Shown: positions 23,209-31,980 of the stretch, piece by piece | Layout: every line of letters starts with the position of its first letter | Position numbering within the stretch: the stretch's first letter is position 1 | Assembly: GCF_018310535.1 (NCBI RefSeq) | Contig: NZ_CP074102.1 | Location: forward strand, 2,542,001 to 2,606,000 | DNA: 64,000 bases | Source of the DNA: Streptomyces mirabilis | GTDB lineage: Bacteria > Actinomycetota > Actinomycetes > Streptomycetales > Streptomycetaceae | Direction of reading: 5' to 3' | Program-made: the position numbers and the translations under genes | Notes under the pieces: generated by a model | Database searches by the model: none | What the model was told of the DNA's origin: nothing | Seen by the model: the letters and a program-made list of their open reading frames with translations, nothing else

Positions 23209-23378
23209 CGGCCGCTGCCGGCATACGCCACCTCGGGCGTCGCGGGCGAGGTAGATCTTCGTTGCCAGTCCGCCGCAGGACCCGACCGCCGCTCGCCGCA
23301 CCGGGGCAGGACTCTTTCGGGGCACTCGCCAGGGATCAGCAGAAAGCAAGGGCTGACCAGGACGGATGCCGATGCGAG

Positions 23379-23411
23379 AGAGCGGGAGTCGGATTTGCCG
23401 GCTCCCGCTCT
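23379..23411. terminator. Hairpin similar to the one after att copy 2
   Basis: AGAGCGGGAGTCGG (23379-23392) pairs with CCGGCTCCCGCTCT (23398-23411) with one mismatch, followed by TTTCTTG. The surrounding GGATGCCGATGCGAGAG and CTCGCTGTTCGCG match the flank at 18369-18440 closely. It probably marks another ancient element end and also terminates the GH16 gene. Confidence 0.7.
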
Positions 23412-23504
23412 TTCTTGTTGTGTCTCGCTGTTCGCGACACACCTCCGGCACACCTTCGGACGGACGGACGTATGAAGCGCCCCCTGTGGCCTAGAGCCTG
23501 CGGC

Positions 23505-24734
23505 TCAGCCGACCGTCCACTTCTGGTTGGCGCCGCCCGAGCAGGTCCAGATCTGCAGCCGGGTGCCGTTGGCCGAGTTGTTGCCCGTCACGTCCAGACA
23601 TTTGTTCGCCTGCGGGTTCACGATGTCGTTCGCCGAGGAGACGGCCCACTTCTGGTTCGGTCCGCCCGCGCAGTCCCACAACTGGACCGTCGAGCCGTCC
23701 GCCGTCCCGTTGCCGGTGACGTCGAGGCACTTGCCGAGCGCGCGGATCGTCCCGTCCGAGCCGACGGTCCACTGCTGGGCGGCGGTGCCGTTGCAGTCGT
23801 AGAGCTGTACGGGGGTGCCGTTGGCGGAGTTCGCCGCGGCGACGTCCACGCACTTCCCGGCGAGCCCTCTGATCGCGACGCCGGCGGCCGTGTCGCCCGT
23901 GGTCACCGACACCGAGTCCACCAGTAGTTGCTGCGGGAAGGCGGTGGAGCTGTCCGGGTCGCCCGGCCAGTAGCCGCCCACCGCCAGGTTCAGGATCAGG
24001 AAGAACGGCTTGTTGAACACCCAGGCCTTGCCGCTCAGGTCGGCGGGTGTGCGCCGCTGGTAGACGGTCCCGTCCACCGACCATGTGATCGAGTCGGGAG
24101 CCCAGTCCACGGCGAAGGTGTGGAAGGCGTCGGCGAAGGCCTGGCCGCCGGGCAGGGAGTAGGCCGCGCCTATGCCGCCCGAGCCGGAGTAGCCCGGGCC
24201 GTGGATCGTGCCGTGGACCGTGGAGGGCTCGTAGCCGACGTTCTCCATGACGTCGATCTCGCCCGAGTCCGGCCAGTTGACCGGTGTGCCGAGCATCCAG
24301 AACGCGGGCCACATGCCCTGCCCGCGCGGGATCTTCATCCGGGCCTCGACGTGCCCGTACTGGGCGTTGAACTTCCCGGCCGTGTTCAGACGGGCCGATG
24401 TGTACTGGCAAGTCCCGTACCAGCACTGGTAGTTGGCCGGGTTCTCCCGGCGGGCCGTGATGACCAGATGCCCCTGACCGTCCAGGGCTGCATTTTTGTT
24501 GCCCGACGTGTAGTACTGCCGCTCGTGGTTGTTGACGTTGTCGCCGGTCTCGATCTGCCACTTCGAGGAGTCGACGGCCGCTCCGGCGGGCCCGTCGAAA
24601 GTGTCGGAGAACGTCACGGCGGCGGCCCCGACACTCGGGGTGTCCGCCCGTGCCGGGCCGATCGCGGCGGTCGCGACCAACATGGCGGAGAGGGCGGCGA
24701 GGAGACATCTGCGGAGCGATCGTGGCGAGACCAC
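23505..24734 (-). CDS. Secreted GH16 endo-beta-glucanase with C-terminal ricin-type lectin domain
   Basis: 409 residues. The signal peptide (LRRCLLAALSAMLVATAAIGPARA) ends near residue 30. The GH16 jelly roll is residues 40-275 with catalytic motif GEIDVMENVG (E159 nucleophile, D161, E164 acid/base), WPAFWMLG and an aromatic-rich binding cleft, as in laminarinase-type enzymes. A CBM13/ricin B trefoil (about 285-409) follows, with QxW motifs AAQQWTVG, PNQKWAVS and ANQKWTVG. It likely cleaves beta-1,3-glucans of fungal or plant walls outside the cell. GTG 24734 follows GGGAGAG. The upstream region holds a TTTGGT-N4-ACCAAA palindrome suggesting sugar-dependent regulation. Confidence 0.95.
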   Translation of the reverse strand: MVSPRSLRRCLLAALSAMLVATAAIGPARADTPSVGAAAVTFSDTFDGPAGAAVDSSKWQIETGDNVNNHERQYYTSGNKNAALDGQGHLVITARRENPANYQCWYGTCQYTSARLNTAGKFNAQYGHVEARMKIPRGQGMWPAFWMLGTPVNWPDSGEIDVMENVGYEPSTVHGTIHGPGYSGSGGIGAAYSLPGGQAFADAFHTFAVDWAPDSITWSVDGTVYQRRTPADLSGKAWVFNKPFFLILNLAVGGYWPGDPDSSTAFPQQLLVDSVSVTTGDTAAGVAIRGLAGKCVDVAAANSANGTPVQLYDCNGTAAQQWTVGSDGTIRALGKCLDVTGNGTADGSTVQLWDCAGGPNQKWAVSSANDIVNPQANKCLDVTGNNSANGTRLQIWTCSGGANQKWTVG

Positions 24735-24828
24735 GGCTCTCCCTTCCGGCGCACGGGTGCGCCGAGCGAGGTGGGGGGTGAGTGCGTCGCCTCTTGATTT
24801 AAGAAGTGAGATAAGGGGGCGTCAATAG

Positions 24829-24844
24829 TTTGGTACGGACCAAA
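24829..24844. promoter_or_regulatory. Palindromic operator candidate upstream of the GH16 gene
   Basis: TTTGGTACGGACCAAA, 95 bp upstream of the GTG start, is a 6+4+6 inverted repeat. TGGT...ACCA sites precede many Streptomyces chitinase and glucanase genes and are bound by GntR/DasR-type or LacI-type regulators. Which protein binds is not evident. From 24845 to 25304 I see no gene. Confidence 0.5.
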
Positions 24845-25304
24845 TGCTGAAGGGGTGAGGTGCGTCATGCCGTATTCGGCGTCAACGATGCCCGGCGACG
24901 GCGACCCCCTTGAGGCATACCTGCATGATTGCCTCACCCCAGCCGTCGGTACCAGGGCCGCCCTGCGATTCGAGGGAGGCAACTGTGCGCGAGCGACGGC
25001 CAGTTGACTCCTCGAACAACCCAAGGCCCGGGGGCCGCTACGAAGAGAAGCTCAGGCTCCCCGAGGACCATGCGCAAGGGCCCCGTGTCCTCCTTGGGGC
25101 GTCGGCGATCCGTACGTCAGTACTCCGCCGTCGACTTCATCGGCTTCCTCGTAACGCACGAGCGCACGGAGGTTGCTCACCAGACGCGCGTGCGTATGTT
25201 TGGTGCCTGAGTGGTCCTTTCCGACCGCGCGTGAATGTCCCGGTACAGGGTCAGCGCCATCCGGTGCCACCCCAGCCCGACCTGTCTGCACGATGCCGCC
25301 GGAG

Positions 25305-25808
25305 TCAGGGCGCGTACTGGCACACCGTGATCGACCCGGTGGGAACGCCGCTCCTGGTGCCGCAGCCGATCTTCCCGTAGCTCTCGTTGATCATGTTGTA
25401 GTAGTGACCCCATTTCTGGTAGCCGGGGCTGTCGGTGTCATGGTTGGGGTCGGCCTCGTAGGCAGCCTTCTCGCTTGCCCATCGGCCTGTGGCCGAGGAC
25501 GCCGGAGAGGACGAAATGTTTTCAGCGGCATTGCTCGTCGGACCATGGTGCAGCTTGCCGCCCGCAGTGGATGCCGGGTCGTCCGCCCAGTCCTGGGCTG
25601 CCTTGGCGAGCGAGTCGTCCCAGGTCAAAGGCGACTGGCCGGCCTGTTGGCGCACGCTGTTGGTCTCGGAGACGATGGCGTGTTGATCGGAGGGGCCGAC
25701 GTTGGAGACGGTCGCGGAAGCGCCCGTCTCCAATACCGTGCCACCGGTCAACAGCACCGCTGCGACGACGGTCGCGGCGCGACGGTGCAGCAGAAAGAGG
25801 TTCTTCAT
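25305..25808 (-). CDS. Secreted CAP-domain (SCP/PR1-like) protein
   Basis: 167 residues. The signal peptide is MKNLFLLHRRAATVVAAVLL then TGGTVLETGASA. The CAP fold follows: IVSETNSVRQQAGQSPLTWD, AAQDWADDPAS, KLHHGPTSNAAENISSS and GYQKWGHYYNMINESYGKIG, ending CGTRSGVPTGSITVCQYAP. The CAP cavity His (KLHHG) and Glu (AAENI) and the late His (WGHYYNMI) are present, and two cysteines near the end can bridge. Bacterial CAP proteins are exported and their biochemical role is mostly unknown. ATG 25808 is chosen because the signal peptide starts there. Confidence 0.9.
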   Translation of the reverse strand: MKNLFLLHRRAATVVAAVLLTGGTVLETGASATVSNVGPSDQHAIVSETNSVRQQAGQSPLTWDDSLAKAAQDWADDPASTAGGKLHHGPTSNAAENISSSPASSATGRWASEKAAYEADPNHDTDSPGYQKWGHYYNMINESYGKIGCGTRSGVPTGSITVCQYAP

Positions 25809-25812
25809 TGCG

Positions 25813-25866
25813 ACTCCCTGGCCGCACGGAAAACAGCAAACTCCCTGGCCGCAAAGGAAACAGCAG
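25813..25866. repeat. 27-bp direct duplication upstream of the CAP gene
   Basis: Two near-identical 27-bp copies (ACTCCCTGGCCGCA followed by GGAAA-rich bases) at 25813-25839 and 25840-25866 lie directly ahead of the CAP gene start, in its 5' leader. They duplicate the Shine-Dalgarno-like GGGAGT region on the minus strand. Confidence 0.7.
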
Positions 25867-26222
25867 CGGCGAGAAGGCCTGCTGGGGAGTGTCGGCGTGG
25901 AGCACGGCCGCCACGGAAGCGAGCCGCACCGCCGACTCATGCCGTGGCCAGACAGCCATCGGCGACAAAATGGTCTCGTCGGCGGCCGCATGACCGCATT
26001 CGGTACGACCAGCCTATCCCCGGGGCGCCTGTGCAACGAACGGAGACGGCGACCGGGGAAACAGCTGGGTTGCGGGGAAGTGCGGCTGAGTATCCAAGGA
26101 CGTGACTCGATTACGGACGCGGCGAGTTCGACGCATGCGGCATTGGGTCCGGCTCCGCGTTGTGGCGAAGGTTGTGCCGAGGCGATCGGGCAGGAGGACT
26201 GGGAGCCCAGCGACGGACTCAA

Positions 26223-26320
26223 GATCGAACTCGGTAGATCGAAATTGGTAGATCGAACTCGGTAGATCGAAATTGGTAGATCGAACTCGGTAGATCGAAA
26301 TTGGTAGATCGAACTCGGTA
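26223..26320. repeat. 14-bp tandem repeat, seven copies in two alternating versions
   Basis: GATCGAACTCGGTA and GATCGAAATTGGTA alternate exactly (4 and 3 copies) from 26223 to 26320, ending 5 bp before the stop codon of the patatin-like gene. 25867-26222 holds no credible gene. Confidence 0.92.
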
Positions 26321-26325
26321 GAGGC

Positions 26326-27165
26326 TCAGCCGTGCCAGATGGCTCGGACCTCTTCGGCGTACTCGGCCGCCTGGCGTAGCCCTGCCTGGGCCGCGCCCGG
26401 AATGCGGGACGCGTCCAGGGCGTTGCGGCCGAACGCTCGGCGAGCCGCTCGGTCCGGGACCAGCAGGGCGGCCCGGGTGCCGCCCGCCTCCAGGGAGGCC
26501 ACCTGGTCGAAGGCGCTCGGGGTCGCACCCGGCACGGTGGGGATCGGGGCCAGGACCACAACCCGTCGGCAGTCGTGTGCCAAGTCGGCGTTGGTCGTGG
26601 AGCGTACGCCCCCGTCCATCCAGCGGCCCGCCCCGATCGCGATCGGCGGGAACAGCGGCGGCAGGGCGCACGTGGCCGACATCGCCGTCACCAGGTCGAC
26701 CCCGCTGTCGGCGCCGAAGCCGGCCGGCTCGCCGGTGAGCGCGTCCACCGCGAACAGCCGCACGGGCCGCTCCGGCCAGTCCCGAACCGGCAGTTGGGGG
26801 CGGATCGCGTCGAAGACGTCGGCCTCCGTCACGTCGCGCACGTTCAGGGAGAGCCGGCCCAGCCGCTTGACCACGGTCGCCGGATCGCGCGAACCGAGCG
26901 CGGCCCACAGGTACTTGACCATCATGACGAAGGTGAAGTCCACCTCCATCATGGCTCGCTTCCGGGCGACCTGTACCTCGTACAAGTCGGCGGGCGCCGC
27001 CCCTGCTGCCAGTTCCACGGCGAGCAGCGAGCCGGCCGACGTGCCGGCGAGCACGTCGGCACCGCCGAGGTCCAGCCCGGCGTCGGCCAGTCCCGCCAGC
27101 ATGCCGACCTGCCATGCGTACGCGGTCAGGCCGCCCCCGCCCAACACCAGCGCCGTATCCGTCAC
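26326..27165 (-). CDS. Patatin-like phospholipase
   Basis: 279 residues. The patatin oxyanion loop is LVLGGGGLTAYAWQ, the nucleophile S43 is in LAGTSAGSLL (GxSxG), and the catalytic Asp is in RWMDGGVRS (D184, DGG). These form the Ser-Asp dyad of bacterial patatin-like acyl hydrolases acting on phospholipids or other lipid esters in the cytosol. I chose GTG 27165 (VTDTALVLGGGG) because GGGGAGG lies six bases upstream. The gene is divergent from the M1 peptidase gene. A 14-bp repeat array abuts its 3' end. Confidence 0.92.
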   Translation of the reverse strand: MTDTALVLGGGGLTAYAWQVGMLAGLADAGLDLGGADVLAGTSAGSLLAVELAAGAAPADLYEVQVARKRAMMEVDFTFVMMVKYLWAALGSRDPATVVKRLGRLSLNVRDVTEADVFDAIRPQLPVRDWPERPVRLFAVDALTGEPAGFGADSGVDLVTAMSATCALPPLFPPIAIGAGRWMDGGVRSTTNADLAHDCRRVVVLAPIPTVPGATPSAFDQVASLEAGGTRAALLVPDRAARRAFGRNALDASRIPGAAQAGLRQAAEYAEEVRAIWHG

Positions 27166-27379
27166 GTCCACCCTCCCCACTAACGGGGACTGATCCCCGT
27201 TTCCCACCCCGACGCTAGCATGGAAACGGGGAGCGTTCCCCGCTTCTGCCCGATCCGCATCCACTCCGCGACTCGCACACCCGTCCGCCGCTCGAGCGGA
27301 CCCGCGCGGGGTGACCGGCCGACAGGGATGTGCGATGAAATAGGCGATTATGGGTGGATCCTGCTGACATAGTGCGGCC

Positions 27380-28999
27380 ATGGAGATCCACGACCCCCGG
27401 CAGCCGAATCAGTTCCGTGGCCTGCGGCGCCTGCGTGGTCTCCGTGGTCTCCGTGGTCTCGGCACCCGCCATACCCGCCGTGCGGCCCTCCTCCTCGCCC
27501 TCACCGGCGCCATCGGGATCGGCGGTGCCGTCGTTCTCGTCGGCGCTCTCCCCCACGGAGACCACCCCTCCCCCGCCCACCCAGGCACCCTCGCCACCAC
27601 CACCCCCTCCGCCGGATCACCCGGCGCGGCCCCCTCCCCCGGCGCCCCGGGTATCGGCGACCCGCTGCTGCCGCTCGACGGCAACGGGGGGTACACGGTC
27701 CGCCGCTACACGCTCGCCTTCGACTGGCGGGCGCCCAGGACGCGCTTCGACGCCAGTACGACCATCAGCGCGAGCGCCACGCAGGCCCTGTCCCGCTTCG
27801 ACCTCGACTTCGCGGGCAACACGCTGCACTCGGTCACCGTGGACGACGTACCGGCGAGGGCCGTACGCGACGGTGACGAGCTCGTCGTCACCCCCGCGAA
27901 GCCGATCCCCCAGGGCGGCGCGTTCACCGTGCGGGTCTCCTACACCGCCGACCCGACGCAGCGACGGCATCGCGGCGACGCGATCGGGGACTACGGCTGG
28001 GTGCCCACGTCCGACGGCACCGTGCTCTATCCGCAGCCCGACGGGGCCAAGATGATCTTCCCGGCGAACGACCATCCGAGCCTGCGGGCGCCGGTCACCT
28101 TCCTCGTCACCACTCCACCGGGCGTCAGCGTGGTGGCCAACGGGCGGCTCGTCGAGCGCGTCCGGCAGCCCGACGGAAGGGTCCGGTGGACGTACGACTC
28201 CGAACAGCCGGTCGCGGCGCAGCTGGTGCAGGTGGCGATCGGGAAGTTCACGTTCGTCGAGAGCACCGGTCCGCACGGACTGCCCGTCCGGGACGTGGTT
28301 CCCGGTGACCTGGTCTCCGACACCGCGGCGTACCGCTCGCTCACGCCCGAACACCTGGCCTGGCTGGAGCAGCGGCTCGGCCCGTACCCCTTTCGCCGCT
28401 ATGGCGTGCTGGTGGGGGACACGGACCTGCCGGTGGCGCTGGAGACACAGTCGCTGTCCCTCGTGCCGAAGGGTGACCTGCGGGGTGACCGGGTCGACGC
28501 CGAGCGCGACCTCGTGCATGAGCTGACCCATCAGTGGACCGGCGACAGCGTGGCCATTCGGCGGTGGTCCGACCTGTGGCTGAGCGAGGGGCACGCCCGT
28601 TTCTACGAGCGTGTCTACTCCGAGGCGCACGGCGGCGACAGCGTCGAGTCCGCGATGCGGGCGGCGTACGAGCAGCACGACCAGTGGCGTCACGACGACG
28701 GGGCGCCCGCCGAACCCCGCACCGAGGCGGCCCTGTTCAAGCAGGTGCGGTACGACGGCTCTGCGCTCGTGCTCTACGCCCTCCGGGAGAAGGTCGGCGA
28801 GAAGACGTTCGACAGGATCGAGCGGTCCTGGGTGACGAAGTACCAGGGCCGGGCCGCCGGTACCCAGGACTTCGTCGCGCTCGCGTCCGAGGTCGCGGGC
28901 GCGGACCTGAAGCCGTTCCTGACGCCGTGGCTGTACGGGGACCGCACCCCGTCCATGCCGGGACACCCCGACTGGCAGGTGGACCCGGTCCAGGACTGA
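27380..28999 (+). CDS. M1-family zinc metallopeptidase, membrane-anchored or secreted
   Basis: 539 residues. The basic N-terminus contains LRGLRGLRG repeats from 9-bp DNA repeats, then a hydrophobic segment (RRAALLLALTGAIGIGGAVVLVGAL, about 34-58) acting as anchor or signal, a Pro/Ser-rich linker, and the M1 N-terminal beta domain from about residue 105. The zinc site is HELTHQ (H380, E381, H384) with E403 in WLSEGHARF, the exact M1 spacing. The exopeptidase motif GAMEN is not conserved: the corresponding strand reads VALETQSLSL, seen in related actinobacterial enzymes. It likely trims peptides outside the cell. ATG 27380 is preceded by weak SD. Confidence 0.92.
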   Translation: MEIHDPRQPNQFRGLRRLRGLRGLRGLGTRHTRRAALLLALTGAIGIGGAVVLVGALPHGDHPSPAHPGTLATTTPSAGSPGAAPSPGAPGIGDPLLPLDGNGGYTVRRYTLAFDWRAPRTRFDASTTISASATQALSRFDLDFAGNTLHSVTVDDVPARAVRDGDELVVTPAKPIPQGGAFTVRVSYTADPTQRRHRGDAIGDYGWVPTSDGTVLYPQPDGAKMIFPANDHPSLRAPVTFLVTTPPGVSVVANGRLVERVRQPDGRVRWTYDSEQPVAAQLVQVAIGKFTFVESTGPHGLPVRDVVPGDLVSDTAAYRSLTPEHLAWLEQRLGPYPFRRYGVLVGDTDLPVALETQSLSLVPKGDLRGDRVDAERDLVHELTHQWTGDSVAIRRWSDLWLSEGHARFYERVYSEAHGGDSVESAMRAAYEQHDQWRHDDGAPAEPRTEAALFKQVRYDGSALVLYALREKVGEKTFDRIERSWVTKYQGRAAGTQDFVALASEVAGADLKPFLTPWLYGDRTPSMPGHPDWQVDPVQD

Positions 29000-29254
29000 G
29001 CCGTCGCCTCCCCCGTACGACGGGGCTCCCGCGCGCCCCGTACGACGGGACTCCCGCGCGGTACGGCGGGCTCGCGCCGACTCCCCGCCGGGGCGGACGT
29101 TCTGCCGCCGACCGGGTGGCCTCTGCCGGGTGGCTGGGCCACACCAGTGACGCTTGGCGCGACGGGGCGTGTCGGGCACGGAAACGTACGGGGGGTGATG
29201 CAGAGGGCAACTCCTTTGTCCTGATTGCGACGAGCATGATTGGAGACCCTTGCG

Positions 29255-31282
29255 ATGAGAAAACGTGTCGCCCCCCGTGTCCCCAACTCCCCACGTGAGC
29301 ACCGCCGTACAGTCCGCATGACCGCCTCCGCGGCGCTCCTGATGCCGCTGTTGGCCGGCCCGGCGGCATGCACCGGCGGGACGTCGGCCGACCGGCATCT
29401 TCAGAACGTCTTCACGGACGCCGCGGACGAGTATCACGTGCCGCGCAGTGTGCTCCTGGGCGTGTCGTACCTGCAGTCGAGATGGGACGCCCGGCCGGGC
29501 ACCCCGAGTGTCGTCGGCGGCTATGGGCCGATGCATCTGGTGGACGCCCGCCAGGTCAGGGCCAAGGACAAGTCCCCGACACCGGCTCCGTCGGAGTCGC
29601 ATCGCGGAGGTGCCCAGCCGCCCGTGGCCGCGGCGGGCCCCTCGGCCTCACCCGGGGCGGGTTCCCCGGGCGGCCGTTCCGCGCAGCCCGCGGACCTGCG
29701 CCGGGCCGCCGGCCTGATCGGAGCCCCGGTGGCGCGGCTGCGGACCGATGCCGAGGCCAACGTACGCGGAGGTGCGGCGCTCCTCGCGGAGACACAACGA
29801 CAACTCGGCAAGCCGCTCAGCACCAACCCGGCGGACTGGTGGGAGGCGGTGGCACGCTTCCCGGGGACGGGCGACACCGCGTCGGCGGCGGAGTACGCGA
29901 ACAACGTCTTCGCGGTGATCCGCAAGGGCGCGCACCGCACCACCGACTCCGGACAGCAGATCACCCTTCCCGCCAGCCCGAACGTGCGCCCCCGCACCCC
30001 TCATCTCCAGGCCGCACGGCGGCCAAAGGAGGTCGAGTGCCCCGCGGGGCTGACCTGCGACTGGCTGGCCGCGCCGTACGTCGAGTACGACGACAACGGC
30101 GACTACGGCAACCACGACCTGGCCGACCGGCCCAGGGACCAGAAGATCGAGTACATCGTCATCCACGACACGGAGGCGGATCTGCCGTCCATGCGTCAGA
30201 CCGTGCAGGATCCGACGGAGGCGTCCTGGCACTACTCGATCCGCTCCAAGGACGGCCATGTCACCCAGCACATCAGGACCAAGGACGTGGCCTGGCACTC
30301 CGGGAACCAGTTCGTGAACGCACGTTCGATCGGCATCGAGCACGAGGGGTTCCTCAGGCAGCCCGACGCCTGGTACACGGAGCAGATGTACCAGGCCTCG
30401 GCGAAACTGGTGCGTTACCTGGCGAAGAAGTACGACATTCCGCTCGACCGGCAGCACATCTTCGGGCATGACAACGTGGCGTCGCCGACCACCTCCAGCA
30501 TCCCCGACATGCATGACGACCCCGGCCCCTTCTGGGACTGGCGGCACTACTTCGACCTCCTCGGCGCACCCCTGCGTGCCACGGCCGGGCCCGACAGCGA
30601 CCTGGTGACCGTGCTGCCGGACTTCGCCACCCACAAGCCGCTGTTCACGGGGTGCACCAAGAGCGGAGTGAAGTGCGCGCCGCACGGCTCCAGCGCCGTC
30701 CGCCTGCACACCGAGCCGAGCGAGCACGCGCCACTGATCCAGGACCCGGGCCGGCGCCCCGACGGCGAGGACTCCACCGTGGACGTCAACGACCTGGGAT
30801 CGCGGGTCTCCGCCGGCCAGACCTACGCGGTCGCCGGACGCAGTGGCGACTGGACGGCGATCTGGTATCTGGGCCACAAGGCGTGGTTCAAGAACCCGAA
30901 GAACCATCCGACGGCCGTCGGCGCGAGCGGCCGGTTCGTGACACCGAAGGAGGGCTTGAGCGAGATCCCGGTGTTCGGGCGCGCCCTCCCGGAGGAGGAG
31001 GCATACCCGGAGGGAGTGGAGCAGCAGTCCGAGTCCCCGCTCCCGTACACCCTCCTCGCGGGCCAGCGGTACGTGGCGCAGTCCCGGCCCGTCGGTTCCT
31101 ACATCGACAGATCGACCTTCAGCGACACACCGAGCCTGGTGGTGACGGGGCGCGAGGAGTACTACGAGATCCAGTTCGGCCACCGGATCGCCTATGTCCG
31201 CGCGAGCGACGTGGACCTGGTGCGGGTACCCGGCACGGAGAAGGCGCCGTCGGGACACGCGGCGCCCCCTGCCGGGCGGTAG
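29255..31282 (+). CDS. Peptidoglycan N-acetylmuramoyl-L-alanine amidase (Amidase_2), exported
   Basis: 675 residues. An N-terminal hydrophobic segment (MTASAALLMPLLAGPAACTG) looks like a signal peptide; the cysteine near its end is only a weak lipobox because the -3 residue is proline. Residues about 45-220 resemble a lysozyme-like/transglycosylase-type helical region (VPRSVLLGVSYLQSRWDARP). The amidase domain (about 295-430) has zinc ligands H304 (IVIHDTEAD) and H405 (IFGHDNV), with WHYSIRSKDG and SIGIEHEG typical of Amidase_2. The last 230 residues are beta-rich with SH3-like units (DLGSRVSAGQTYAVAGRSGD; AYVRASDVDLVRVPG). ATG 29255 follows GGAG. It probably remodels cell wall. Confidence 0.9.
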   Translation: MRKRVAPRVPNSPREHRRTVRMTASAALLMPLLAGPAACTGGTSADRHLQNVFTDAADEYHVPRSVLLGVSYLQSRWDARPGTPSVVGGYGPMHLVDARQVRAKDKSPTPAPSESHRGGAQPPVAAAGPSASPGAGSPGGRSAQPADLRRAAGLIGAPVARLRTDAEANVRGGAALLAETQRQLGKPLSTNPADWWEAVARFPGTGDTASAAEYANNVFAVIRKGAHRTTDSGQQITLPASPNVRPRTPHLQAARRPKEVECPAGLTCDWLAAPYVEYDDNGDYGNHDLADRPRDQKIEYIVIHDTEADLPSMRQTVQDPTEASWHYSIRSKDGHVTQHIRTKDVAWHSGNQFVNARSIGIEHEGFLRQPDAWYTEQMYQASAKLVRYLAKKYDIPLDRQHIFGHDNVASPTTSSIPDMHDDPGPFWDWRHYFDLLGAPLRATAGPDSDLVTVLPDFATHKPLFTGCTKSGVKCAPHGSSAVRLHTEPSEHAPLIQDPGRRPDGEDSTVDVNDLGSRVSAGQTYAVAGRSGDWTAIWYLGHKAWFKNPKNHPTAVGASGRFVTPKEGLSEIPVFGRALPEEEAYPEGVEQQSESPLPYTLLAGQRYVAQSRPVGSYIDRSTFSDTPSLVVTGREEYYEIQFGHRIAYVRASDVDLVRVPGTEKAPSGHAAPPAGR

Positions 31283-31291
31283 CGGAGTCCC

Positions 31292-31343
31292 CGACCGAGC
31301 CGGAGGCGCCCACGCGACCGCGTGGGCGCCTCCGGCTCGGTCG
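31292..31343 (+). terminator. Very strong terminator of the amidase gene
   Basis: A near-perfect 25-bp inverted repeat with a 2-3-nt loop (left arm from CGACCGAGCCGGAGG, right arm ending CCTCCGGCTCGGTCG) lies 9 bp after the stop codon. It is the longest hairpin in the window. Confidence 0.9.
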
Positions 31344-31450
31344 TGCCGGGGGTTGCCGGCGGCAGTCCTCTTCGTGGACGCCCCTGTCCCCGTGCCCTCC
31401 CCTCGGCGCGTGTGAGCGGCTGAAGGCCAGGCCGGCGCGCCGCGCCTCTC

Positions 31451-31568
31451 CTCCACGTCCCCACAGCCCTCTGTCTCCCCACAGTTCTCCACGTCCCCAC
31501 AACCCTCTGCCTCCCCACAGCTCTCCACGTCCCCACAACCCTCCGCCTCCCCACAGCTCTCCACGTCC
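31451..31568. repeat. 36-bp minisatellite, just over three copies
   Basis: CTCCACGTCCCCACA-type units begin at 31451, 31487, 31523 and 31559 with period 36 bp and a few substitutions. No plausible gene spans it. It lies in the 700-bp gap between the amidase terminator and the diaminopropionate cluster; the rest of that gap (31569-31980) shows no gene and should contain the cluster promoter. Confidence 0.88.
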
Positions 31569-31980
31569 GCGACTCCGTCGGCGGCGTCCACCCGCCCTCC
31601 CGGATCAGGTACACGTCACCCGTACGCAGTAAGGCGAATCCCCCGCGCAACTCGTCGCCGGGCCGTCGGGCGGGATGGTGGACGAGGAGTGAAAACGGGT
31701 GCCGAGCGCTCTGTGTGGCGGGCGTCGGGCGTCAGCAGCGAGAACCCCCTGACGCCGTCGAAGGACAGTGCCATACCGACACGATCCGGTTCGAGTGGCA
31801 GCCCCACGGGTGGGCGGATAAGACTGAGGCAACGGTCTTGTGACCGGACCTGTTTTGTGACCGGACAACAGATTCCGACCTCATGGCTTCCGGATTACTC
31901 GCTCCGGCCATCAAAAAGCGCGAGTGCAGGGCGTCGACCGTATTTCCAGGCGGCGTTCGAAAGTTCCTCAAGGAGCTCGT

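Noticed and set aside
26223..26320. Possible CRISPR or iteron origin
   Set aside because: The 14-bp units are contiguous, no spacers, and no replication gene lies nearby.
29648..31591. 647-codon minus-strand frame with a DVESCGEAEGCG repeat
   Set aside because: The repeat is the translation of the 36-bp minisatellite; the rest is antisense to the amidase gene.
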